Source: PALSA-607 sp963737705 (GTDB lineage Bacteria > Actinomycetota > Actinomycetes > Acidothermales > Acidothermaceae). Taken from it: a DNA stretch of 64,000 nucleotides. Made by a program: the position numbers and the translations under genes. This document shows positions 32,555-39,752 of this stretch, one piece after another. Location of the stretch: contig CAVTTP010000006.1 of NCBI GenBank assembly GCA_963737705.1, positions 682,001 through 746,000 on the forward strand. Direction: 5' to 3'. A model generated the notes under the pieces. It was given only the letters and a program-made list of their open reading frames with translations. It did no database searches and was not told the origin of the DNA. Positions within the stretch are counted from its first letter, which is position 1. Each line of letters opens with the position of its first letter.

Positions 32555-32916
32555 CGGCGGCCCGGGTCGACGCTGATCAGTGCTGCGATCGAGTCGAGCG
32601 CGTCCTGGCGAGCCTTGTAGTAGACCCACACCCCGCGCTTGTCGCGGTCGAGCAGGCCGGCGTCGTGCAAGACCTTCAGGTGGTGGCTGATCGTGGGCTG
32701 GCTCAACTCGAACGCGTCGTTCAGATCGCACACGCACGCTTCGCCGTCCTCGTGCGACAGCACCAGCGACATCAACCGCAGTCGCACCGGGTCGGCAAGC
32801 GCCTTCAGCAGGGTCGAGATCTGCTCCGCCTGATCAGCACTGAGCGGGTCGCGCGTCATCGGCGAGCAGCAGGCAACTGTTTCGACCGGAGTGAGCACCA
32901 ACAGCGACTTCGACAT
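32551..32916 (-). CDS. arsR: ArsR/SmtB-family repressor
   Basis: A 121-aa winged-helix repressor: ALADPVRLRLMSLVL, the metalloid-binding helix ACVCDLNDAF (two Cys), recognition helix SQPTISHHLKVLHDAGLL and a YYKAR wing. An extra N-terminal Cys pair (ETVACC) may complete the As(III) site, as in some actinobacterial ArsR. Coupled with arsC and divergent from a Cys-rich peptide gene; a dyad overlaps its start codon. Confidence 0.93.
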   Translation of the reverse strand: MSKSLLVLTPVETVACCSPMTRDPLSADQAEQISTLLKALADPVRLRLMSLVLSHEDGEACVCDLNDAFELSQPTISHHLKVLHDAGLLDRDKRGVWVYYKARQDALDSIAALISVDPGRR

Positions 32917-32943
32917 ACATCAATATTGACAGATGTCTATGTC
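32912..32943. promoter_or_regulatory. Putative ArsR operator
   Basis: The outer arms GACATA (32912-32917) and TATGTC (32938-32943) and the inner arms CATC/GATG form an imperfect dyad around CAATATTGACA. It covers the arsR start codon and contains a TTGACA (32926-32931) facing the divergent small gene. Binding would control both directions. Confidence 0.6.
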
Positions 32944-32994
32944 TCGTGCCAGCCTGATCTTACATAGATCACTGTCGATATCTGGGAGGCTTCA

Positions 32995-33081
32995 ATGGCC
33001 GCGCTGAGCTGCTGTGACGTGACCGAGCAGGAGTGCTGTGACGTGTCCGGTTGCGCGGAGTGCGGCTGCCCGGCGCGCTAG
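32995..33081 (+). CDS. 28-aa Cys-rich peptide divergent from arsRC
   Basis: The ORF encodes MAALSCCDVTEQECCDVSGC followed by AECGCPAR: 28 residues with 7 Cys in CC, CC, C, C, C order. GGGAGG (32983-32988) is correctly spaced before the ATG. It shares the ArsR-operator intergenic region with arsR. Its stop overlaps the convergent methyltransferase stop by 4 nt. The composition suggests a metallothionein-like or arsenite-binding peptide; this is inference. No known family is recognised. Confidence 0.65.
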   Translation: MAALSCCDVTEQECCDVSGCAECGCPAR

Positions 33082-33917
33082 TTCTGGCGTGGCTCGTCGA
33101 CCGCCTGCAGCGTGTAGGTCAGCGGCATCCGATCGCGGCCCTCGGCGAGGACGAATTCGCCTGGAAACGATGGGCTCTCGACCATCGCGTCGCCTAACGG
33201 GTTCCAAGGGACTTCGCGGTGCTCCTCGAAGTGCGTCGTCATGAGGCCGGCATTGCGGAGCGCGGTGAAGATCTCGCCGAGACCGTGATTGAAGCTGACG
33301 CTGTCGGGCGCCGCGACCAGTCCATCTCCCGTGTAGCTCGTCTCTTCGCGGAAGATCACGCCATCGGTCTCGAAGTACGGGTACTCCATGACGAGCAACC
33401 CGTCTGGCCGCGGTTCGGACATTGACCACAGCACCGGGTGTCCTTCGCGCATGAACAATCGTCCGCCCGGGCGGAGCAACCCGGCGATGGTCTGCGCCCA
33501 GCGCGAGATGCTCGGCAGCCAACAAATGGCGCCGACGCCCGTGTAGACGAGGTCGAACTGGTGCCGACCGAGCAGCTCCACCGCGTCGTACACATCGCCG
33601 TCCACGAAGGTGACCTCGGCGGCAGCCCTCGTGGCCAGCTGTCGGGCTCTCACGAGGGCGGACGGCGAGAAGTCGAGGCCCGTTGTCGAACGTGCGCCGA
33701 GGCGGGCGAGTGAGACGGTGTCGGTGCCGAGATGGCATTGCAGGTGGACGACGTCGAGTCCGTCGAGCCGGCCCAGCCTAGGCAGGTCGTAGCGCACAAC
33801 CCTCGACAGGTGGGTCGGATCGTCGAAGGTGTCGAGGTTGTAGCCGCCGGGACCGACGTGCACAGCTACCCGCGACTCCCAGTTCGCGCGGTTCATCTCC
33901 CGCCACTGCTCGGTCAT
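33078..33917 (-). CDS. Class I SAM-dependent methyltransferase
   Basis: A 279-aa protein with SAM-binding motif I VVHLQCHLGTDTVSLARLGA, GLDFSP (motif II), VDGDVYDA and FDLVYTGVG. The N-terminal WREMNRANWESRVAVHV is typical of a common actinobacterial methyltransferase family of unknown substrate. ATG at 33917 was preferred to the TTG three codons earlier. A role in arsenic methylation is not supported, as the Cys pattern of ArsM is lacking. Confidence 0.85.
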   Translation of the reverse strand: MTEQWREMNRANWESRVAVHVGPGGYNLDTFDDPTHLSRVVRYDLPRLGRLDGLDVVHLQCHLGTDTVSLARLGARSTTGLDFSPSALVRARQLATRAAAEVTFVDGDVYDAVELLGRHQFDLVYTGVGAICWLPSISRWAQTIAGLLRPGGRLFMREGHPVLWSMSEPRPDGLLVMEYPYFETDGVIFREETSYTGDGLVAAPDSVSFNHGLGEIFTALRNAGLMTTHFEEHREVPWNPLGDAMVESPSFPGEFVLAEGRDRMPLTYTLQAVDEPRQN

Positions 33918-33994
33918 GGCGATCAATCTAGAGAGCGCCGGTTTTCCGGCACCCGATTGCAGCCGTCACCAGGGCGAACGTTCACCCGTCGTCG

Positions 33995-34021
33995 GTTGCA
34001 CTCGGGGGGTCTGAGTGCTAA
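33995..34021 (+). promoter_or_regulatory. CIRCE element 1 (HrcA operator) before groEL
   Basis: GTTGCACTC, 9 nt, GAGTGCTAA fits the CIRCE consensus TTAGCACTC-N9-GAGTGCTAA with two differences in the left arm. It lies about 170 nt before the groEL start. Confidence 0.8.
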
Positions 34022-34028
34022 ACATGAG

Positions 34029-34055
34029 CTAGCACTCTGAGCACGTGAGTGACAG
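34029..34055 (+). promoter_or_regulatory. CIRCE element 2, tandem
   Basis: CTAGCACTC, 9 nt, GAGTGACAG is a second CIRCE with a good left arm and a degenerate right arm, 7 nt after the first. The right arm of element 1 and the left arm of element 2 also form a dyad (GAGTGCTA/TAGCACTC). Confidence 0.7.
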
Positions 34056-34189
34056 TTCAACGAAGTTAATGGCCGGGCCTTCGAGACCCTGCCGAGCCGG
34101 CGGACATGACACCGGCGAGGCGAGGTCGGCCGTCGCGGGCGTCGAGTCCGGCCGCACGCTACGTTTCCCGACCCGGGAGGACCATCCGC

Positions 34190-35812
34190 ATGTCCAAGAT
34201 CATCGCGTATGACGAGACTGCTCGTCGCGCCCTCGAGCGCGGTATGAACCAGCTCGCCGACGCCGTGAAAGTGACGCTCGGCCCGCGTGGCCGCAACGTC
34301 GTGTTGGAGAAGAAGTGGGGCGCTCCCACGATCACCAACGACGGCGTGAGCATTGCCAAGGAAATCGAGCTCGAAGACCCGTACGAGAAGATCGGCGCCG
34401 AGCTCGTCAAGGAAGTCGCGAAGAAGACTGACGACGTCGCCGGTGACGGTACGACGACTGCGACTGTGCTTGCCCAGGCGCTCGTCCGCGAGGGTCTGCG
34501 CAACGTCGCAGCCGGCGCGAACCCGATGGCGCTGAAGCGCGGCATCGAAGCTGCTGTCGCGAGTGTCTCGGCCGCGCTGCTGGCTTTGGCGAAGGACGTC
34601 GAGACCCGCGAGCAGATCGCGTCGACGGCTTCGATCTCGGCCGCTGACCCGGCGATCGGCGAGATGATCGCCGAGGCCATGGACAAGGTCGGCAAGGAAG
34701 GCGTCATCACCGTCGAGGAGAGCAACACCTTCGGCCTCGAGCTTGAGCTCACCGAGGGCATGCGCTTCGACAAGGGTTACATCTCGCCTTACTTCGCCAC
34801 CGACACCGAGCGCATGGAAGCCGTTCTCGACGACCCGTACGTGCTCGTCGTGAACAGCAAGATCGCCTCGGTCAAGGACCTCCTGCCGTTGCTGGAGAAG
34901 GTCATGCAGAGCGGCAAGCCGCTCGCGATCATCGCGGAGGACGTCGAGGGCGAGGCTCTCGCCACGCTCGTCGTCAACAAGATCCGCGGCACCTTCCGCT
35001 CGGTCGCCGTTAAGGCTCCTGGCTTTGGTGACCGTCGCAAGGCGATGCTCGGTGACATCTCCATCCTCACCGGTGGTCAGGTCATCAGTGAGGAAGTCGG
35101 CCTGAAGCTCGAGACTGCTGGTCTCGACTTGCTCGGCAAGGCTCGCAAGGTCGTCGTCACCAAGGACGAGACGACCATCGTCGAGGGTGGCGGTGACGCG
35201 GAGCAGATCGCTGGTCGCGTCAACCAGATCCGCGCCGAGATCGAGAAGAGCGACTCCGACTACGACAAGGAGAAGCTGCAGGAGCGGTTGGCCAAGCTGG
35301 CCGGCGGCGTTGCAGTCATCAAGGCGGGCGCGGCCACTGAGGTCGAGCTCAAGGAGCGCAAGCACCGCATCGAAGACGCGGTTCGCAACGCGAAGGCCGC
35401 TGTCGAAGAGGGCATCGTGGCTGGTGGTGGCGTCGCGCTGCTGCAGGCCGGTCGCACCGCATTCGAGAAGCTCAACCTCGAAGGTGACGAGGCCACCGGC
35501 GCTCGCATCGTCGAGATCGCCCTCGAGGCACCGCTCAAGCAGATCGCGATCAACGCTGGCCTTGAAGGCGGCGTCGTGGTCGAGAAGGTGCGCAATCTCG
35601 AGCCCGGCTGGGGCCTGAACGCGGCCACCGGTGAGTACGTCGACCTGATCAAGGCCGGCATCATCGACCCCGCCAAGGTCACCCGCTCGGCACTCCAGAA
35701 CGCGGCGTCGATTGCCGCACTGTTCCTCACCACCGAAGTTGTCATCGCTGAGAAGCCGGAGAAGAACCCGGCACCTCAGGGTGGTGGCGGCGGCGGGGAC
35801 ATGGACTTCTAA
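34190..35812 (+). CDS. groEL: 60-kDa chaperonin GroEL
   Basis: A 540-aa chaperonin of normal length: KVTLGPRGRNVVLEKKWGAP, nucleotide-binding DGTTTATVLAQALVREG, VEEGIVAGGGVALLQA and a Gly-rich tail ending GGGDMDF. GGGAGG precedes the ATG at suitable distance. No groES lies upstream, so this is a stand-alone copy, as the second groEL in many actinobacteria. Control by HrcA is indicated by two CIRCE elements. A GC-rich hairpin follows. Confidence 0.97.
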   Translation: MSKIIAYDETARRALERGMNQLADAVKVTLGPRGRNVVLEKKWGAPTITNDGVSIAKEIELEDPYEKIGAELVKEVAKKTDDVAGDGTTTATVLAQALVREGLRNVAAGANPMALKRGIEAAVASVSAALLALAKDVETREQIASTASISAADPAIGEMIAEAMDKVGKEGVITVEESNTFGLELELTEGMRFDKGYISPYFATDTERMEAVLDDPYVLVVNSKIASVKDLLPLLEKVMQSGKPLAIIAEDVEGEALATLVVNKIRGTFRSVAVKAPGFGDRRKAMLGDISILTGGQVISEEVGLKLETAGLDLLGKARKVVVTKDETTIVEGGGDAEQIAGRVNQIRAEIEKSDSDYDKEKLQERLAKLAGGVAVIKAGAATEVELKERKHRIEDAVRNAKAAVEEGIVAGGGVALLQAGRTAFEKLNLEGDEATGARIVEIALEAPLKQIAINAGLEGGVVVEKVRNLEPGWGLNAATGEYVDLIKAGIIDPAKVTRSALQNAASIAALFLTTEVVIAEKPEKNPAPQGGGGGGDMDF

Positions 35813-35848
35813 GTCCAACCTGCTCTCAGTTCAAGCAGCGCAGTCGCA

Positions 35849-35886
35849 AGAAGGGCGGCGGTCGGGAAACCGGCCGCCGCCCTTCT
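35849..35886 (+). terminator. groEL terminator
   Basis: AGAAGGGCGGCGG (35849-35861) pairs with CCGCCGCCCTTCT (35874-35886), 13 bp, 12-nt loop, 36 nt after the groEL stop. Confidence 0.88.
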
Positions 35887-35937
35887 GTATTCGCGCCGCT
35901 CAGGTGTTGCGGGACTCGAGGAGTCGCCTCGACCGTC

Positions 35938-35983
35938 AGCGTGTGCGTTTTACCTCCCTCGGAGGGCAGCGATTGCACACGCT
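35938..35983 (-). terminator. Nested hairpin downstream of the WXG100 gene
   Basis: AGCGTGTGC (35938-35946) pairs with GCACACGCT (35975-35983), enclosing CCTCC/GGAGG with a 3-nt loop. It lies 23 nt beyond the minus-strand WXG100 stop and probably ends that transcript. Confidence 0.6.
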
Positions 35984-36005
35984 GCGCGCTCGGCCGCCGC
36001 TTCGG

Positions 36006-36299
36006 TTAGACGTTGCCGAAGCTGGCCGCGATCTGCCGTTCGGCTTCCGCGTAACTGGTGCTGGCCTGGCCGAGCAGTTGGCTGATGCCACCGAGCGCAT
36101 CGCGCAGACCCTCAGCGGACTTCTGCCACTCCGCCCACAGCGCCTGGAACCGCTGCTGTGCAACACCGGCCCAATCACTGCCGAGCGGCGCGAGCGAACC
36201 GGTCAGTGACCGCAGCTCACCCTCGATGCTTGCGGAGCCCGAGCTGACCCGCGACGACAGACTTGCCAGTTGCTCCGGTGTAACCCTGATGCCGCTCAC
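36006..36299 (-). CDS. WXG100-family (EsxA/CFP-10-like) protein
   Basis: A 97-aa helical hairpin protein. The W-x-G turn is in GSDWAGVAQQRFQALW near the middle; the C-terminal helix ends SYAEAERQIAASFGNV. GGGAGG is 5 nt before the GTG at 36299; longer open frame upstream is rejected. Such proteins are type VII (ESX/Ess) secretion substrates. No FtsK/SpoIIIE ATPase or partner WXG gene is in the window, so it is an orphan. Confidence 0.9.
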   Translation of the reverse strand: MSGIRVTPEQLASLSSRVSSGSASIEGELRSLTGSLAPLGSDWAGVAQQRFQALWAEWQKSAEGLRDALGGISQLLGQASTSYAEAERQIAASFGNV

Positions 36300-36515
36300 G
36301 CCGACCTCCCGATAGCCAGCCGACGCACCGATTGCGCGACTCGCCACGAAGAGTAGGTCGGACGTCGATGGGCCGGCGTTCGTTGTCCACAGGCGGCGGC
36401 CGACTGCCGCAAACAAGTTGCGTCAAAGGCGGCCGGGCGGCGACGCTTGACCGAGCCGAAGACGGCGGTGCCTGCCGAAGACGGCGACGCTTGCCGAAGA
36501 CGGGAGAGCGCGGCT

Positions 36516-36932
36516 GTGACAAACGACGATGCCGAGGCCGAACCCACGTTCGAGACGCTGATGGCGCAAGTCATGACAACCGCGCAACGCTTCGGCCATC
36601 GGCAGCACGTTCAGCTCACGTGGCTCGCCGTAAGAAGTTGTGGTACACCGAGGGCGATTTCCCTTGTGAGCGAAGGAATTCAGAGCACTGCACGCTACGC
36701 GGGTGCGCCGCAGAAGTATCACGCGACGGTGAGCCGCGCCTGGGTCGAACTCGTCGGTTATCACGTCGACGAACATCCCGACGCCGACTTCGAGTCGTTC
36801 GTCGAACAGAACTCTGCGCTGCTCGACAAGCGGCTGCTCGCCCGCTTCTACCGCTCGACGACATTGGCGGCCGCGCCTGCAAGGGATGGCTGGGTCGAGC
36901 CCGACCTCGCACCTTTCCCCTGGCACCGCTGA
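36516..36932 (+). CDS. Conserved hypothetical protein with HRQHVQLTWLAVR motif
   Basis: A 138-aa soluble protein. The FGHRQHVQLTWLAVR stretch, the KYHATVSRAWVELV helix and the C-terminal LLARFYRSTTLAAAPARDGW segment together resemble a widespread small bacterial family with F-x-HR-x-H and YY/FY-S motifs; the function is unknown to me. GTG at 36516 was chosen for GGGAG 9 nt upstream. Upstream DNA contains three GCCGAAGACGG-type repeats (about 36455-36502) that would be translated if the ATG at 36447 were used. Confidence 0.75.
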   Translation: MTNDDAEAEPTFETLMAQVMTTAQRFGHRQHVQLTWLAVRSCGTPRAISLVSEGIQSTARYAGAPQKYHATVSRAWVELVGYHVDEHPDADFESFVEQNSALLDKRLLARFYRSTTLAAAPARDGWVEPDLAPFPWHR

Positions 36933-37082
36933 CTTCGCATCCCTGGTGGCACCACAAACGTGGCAAATTAGCCGGCTGAGCAACCACCTGGGATGCGAAG
37001 AGCGGCCGTCGCAGCCCTGAGTGCACTTAATCTGAGCCGTCCAGCGACACCCAGGACTGCGACGGGAACCGAAAGGGCGGCG

Positions 37083-38027
37083 TTGGAGCGTTATCCGGAG
37101 ATCGAGCCGTACGACGAGGGCATGCTCGATGTGGGCGACGGGCAACTCGTCTACTGGGAAGTCAGCGGCAATCCGCGCGGCAAGGCGGCGTTGGTACTGC
37201 ACGGCGGTCCGGGTGGCGGCAGTTCTCCTGGACGGCGGCGGTTGTTCGATCCACGGGCCTACCGCATCGTGCAGTTCGATCAACGCGGCTGCGGACGCAG
37301 CACGCCGTCCGTCTCGGATCCCGCCGTGAGCCTCGAGCACAACACGACGCAGCACCTGATCGCCGACATCGAGCGACTGCGCGAACAGCTCGGCATCGAG
37401 CGGTGGCTGGTGTGGGGCGGATCGTGGGGAGCGACGCTCGGGCTGGCCTACGCGGAGCAGTACCCGCGGCGCGTCAGTGAGATGGTTCTCGTCTCCGTGA
37501 CGATGACGCGGCCGGTCGACGTGCACTGGCTCTACAACGAGGCGGGCAGGTTCTTTCCGGAGCAATGGGCGCAATTTCGTGCAGGTGTGCCTACTGCTGA
37601 GCAAGGTGACCTCGTTGCTGCCTACGACCGTTTGTTGAACGCGCACCCTGACTACGCGGTGCGGGCGAAGGCGGCACAGGATTGGTGCGATTGGGAGGAC
37701 GCGGTCGTCTCACTCGAAGAGGGTTGGGTGCCGTCTCCTCGATATGCAGACCCCGACTTTCGCATGGCGTTCGCTCGATTGTGCGCGCACTACTTCTCGC
37801 ACGCCGCATGGCTAGAAGACGGGCAGCTGCTGCGCGACGCCAACCAACTCGCCGGCATCCCTGGGGTCCTGATTCACGGCCACTTCGACATCAGCGGGCC
37901 ACCCGACGTCCCGTGGCTGCTCGCCAATGCATGGCCCGACGCGCAGTTGCATCTCGTACGGGCTGGCCACATGGGCGGCGACGACACCACGCGGCTGATG
38001 ATCGAGGCGCTCGACGCGTTCCGCTGA
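37083..38027 (+). CDS. pip: Proline iminopeptidase
   Basis: A 314-aa alpha/beta hydrolase. N-terminal YPEIEPYDEGMLDVGDGQ and LHGGPGGGSS (oxyanion HGGPG) are diagnostic; the nucleophile elbow is VWGGSWGATLGL; WCDWEDAVVSLE is the cap-domain signature; catalytic Asp and His lie in GHFDISGP and AGHMGGDD. TTG at 37083 fits the family N-terminus and has AAAGGG upstream, but the frame is open to 36993. Removes N-terminal proline from peptides. Confidence 0.9.
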   Translation: MERYPEIEPYDEGMLDVGDGQLVYWEVSGNPRGKAALVLHGGPGGGSSPGRRRLFDPRAYRIVQFDQRGCGRSTPSVSDPAVSLEHNTTQHLIADIERLREQLGIERWLVWGGSWGATLGLAYAEQYPRRVSEMVLVSVTMTRPVDVHWLYNEAGRFFPEQWAQFRAGVPTAEQGDLVAAYDRLLNAHPDYAVRAKAAQDWCDWEDAVVSLEEGWVPSPRYADPDFRMAFARLCAHYFSHAAWLEDGQLLRDANQLAGIPGVLIHGHFDISGPPDVPWLLANAWPDAQLHLVRAGHMGGDDTTRLMIEALDAFR

Positions 38028-38099
38028 GTGCCGCCTTCGCAGACCGCAGTGCACCTATTCGTGCGTGCTGACATACAACCCAGGGCCGCGAAGCACCCG

Positions 38100-39752
38100 C
38101 TAGATCTCGTCGCCGGCTAACACGTCGTCGGCGTCGATGATGCGGTACGCGTAGCCCTGCTCGGCAAGGAATCGTTGACGATGGGCTGCGTACTCCTGGT
38201 CGATCGTGTCGCGCGCGACGACTGCGTAGAAGCGTGCCGTTCGACCGTCGTGCTTGGGCCGTAGCAACCGGCCGAGACGTTGCGCTTCTTCCTGGCGCGA
38301 CCCGAACGATCCCGATACCTGAATAGCTACCGATGCTTCTGGCAAGTCGATCGAAAAGTTCGCCACTTTCGACACGACGAGCGTGGTGATCTCGCCTGTG
38401 CGGAACAGGTCGTACAGTCGCTCGCGCTCTTTCACCGTCGTGTCGCCCTTGATCACCGGGACGCCGAGGCGCTCGCCTAATTCATCGAGCTGGTCGAGAT
38501 ATTGGCCGATGACAAGCAACTGGTCGCCGACGTGCCGCGCGGCCAGCGCCTCGATCACCTTCATCTTTGTTTCGGTCGTCGACGCAAGCCGGTAGCGCTC
38601 TTCAGGTTCGGCGGTCGCATACAAGAGCCGCTCGTGCTCCGTCAACGTCACGCGTACCTCGACGCAGTCGGCCGGCGCGATGTACCCCTGCGCTTCGATG
38701 TCCTTCCACGGCGCGTCGTAGCGCTTCGGACCGATCAAACTGAACACGTCGCCCTCGCGGCCGTCCTCCCGCACCAACGTCGCGGTCAGCCCCAACCGGC
38801 GACGCGATTGGATGTCCGCGGTGAACCGGAAGATCGGCGCCGGGAGCAGGTGCACCTCGTCGTAAATGATGAGGCCCCAGTCGCGTTCGTCAAAGAGCTC
38901 GAGGTGCGCGTACACGCCCTTTCGACGAGTCGTCATGACCTGGTACGTCGCGATCGTCACGGGGCGAATTTCCTTCTTGGCGCCGGAATATTCGCCGATC
39001 TCGTCCTCAGTAAGTGACGTGCGCTTGAGCAGTTCGTGACGCCACTGCCGAGCCGCAACGGTGTTCGTCACAAGGATCAACGTCGTCGCCTGTGCCTTCG
39101 CCATGGCAGCGGCGCCGACGATGGTCTTGCCTGCACCACACGGCAGCACGACGACACCAGAACCGCCGTGCCAGAAACCCTCGACCGCTTCCAGTTGGTA
39201 GGGCCGGATCGCCCACCCGTCTTCCTGCAACGCGATCGCGTGCGCCTCGCCATCGACATAACCGGCGAGGTCTTCGGCCGGCCAGCCGAGCTTGAGCAAC
39301 ACCTGCTTGAGGTGACCGCGCTCGCTCGGGTGAATGACGACAGCATCGTCATCAAGTCGGACGCCGATCATCGGCGCGACCTTCGGGCTACGCAGCACTT
39401 CCTCGAGCACTGCGCGATCGACCGAGCGCAAAACCAACCCATGCGCGGGGTCGTTGGTGAGTTGCAAGCGGCCGTAGCGCGCCATCGTCTCCGCGACGTC
39501 GATCAGCAACGCGTGTGGCACTGCGTAACGGCTGTACTTCAGCAGCGCGTCGACAACTTCTTCGGCATCGTGTCCGGCAGCTCGCGCATTCCAGAGACCC
39601 AAAGGCGTGAGGCGGTACGTATGCACGTGCTCGGGAGAACGCTCGAGTTCAGCGAAGGGCGCGATCGCCCGACGGCACTCACCCGCGAGTTCGTGTTCGA
39701 CCTCGAGGAGCAGTGTCTTGTCGGATTGCACGATCAGGGGGCCGTCGGTCAC
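38100..39752 (-). CDS. XPB/Rad25-type DNA helicase
   Basis: A 550-aa superfamily 2 helicase. An N-terminal damage-recognition-like domain is followed by Walker A LPCGAGKTIVG, motif II IYDEVHLLP (DEVH), motif III LTATLVREDG (containing the RED motif), and motif VI EEAQRLGRLLRPK. This is the bacterial homologue of eukaryotic XPB, common in actinobacteria. The GTG start overlaps the stop of the upstream WYL-domain gene (GTGA), so the two form a coupled pair. Confidence 0.93.
   Translation of the reverse strand: MTDGPLIVQSDKTLLLEVEHELAGECRRAIAPFAELERSPEHVHTYRLTPLGLWNARAAGHDAEEVVDALLKYSRYAVPHALLIDVAETMARYGRLQLTNDPAHGLVLRSVDRAVLEEVLRSPKVAPMIGVRLDDDAVVIHPSERGHLKQVLLKLGWPAEDLAGYVDGEAHAIALQEDGWAIRPYQLEAVEGFWHGGSGVVVLPCGAGKTIVGAAAMAKAQATTLILVTNTVAARQWRHELLKRTSLTEDEIGEYSGAKKEIRPVTIATYQVMTTRRKGVYAHLELFDERDWGLIIYDEVHLLPAPIFRFTADIQSRRRLGLTATLVREDGREGDVFSLIGPKRYDAPWKDIEAQGYIAPADCVEVRVTLTEHERLLYATAEPEERYRLASTTETKMKVIEALAARHVGDQLLVIGQYLDQLDELGERLGVPVIKGDTTVKERERLYDLFRTGEITTLVVSKVANFSIDLPEASVAIQVSGSFGSRQEEAQRLGRLLRPKHDGRTARFYAVVARDTIDQEYAAHRQRFLAEQGYAYRIIDADDVLAGDEI

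Noticed and set aside
33078..33917. ArsM-type arsenite methyltransferase because of the adjacent ars genes
   Set aside because: The conserved Cys residues of ArsM are not seen and the gene is convergent to the ars-linked peptide, not in the operon.
33970..33996. GTTCACC upstream of groEL as a PHO box
   Set aside because: The second unit (GTCGGTT) is poor and the region is explained by the CIRCE elements.
33923..35818. Minus-strand open frame of about 630 codons opposite groEL
   Set aside because: It is a codon-bias shadow of groEL: low-complexity Asp/Leu/Arg composition, no family resemblance, and groEL on the other strand is certain.
36423..37646. Minus-strand open frame of about 400 codons across the hypothetical gene and pip
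   Set aside because: It crosses two well-supported plus-strand genes and their intergenic region; the composition is shadow-like.
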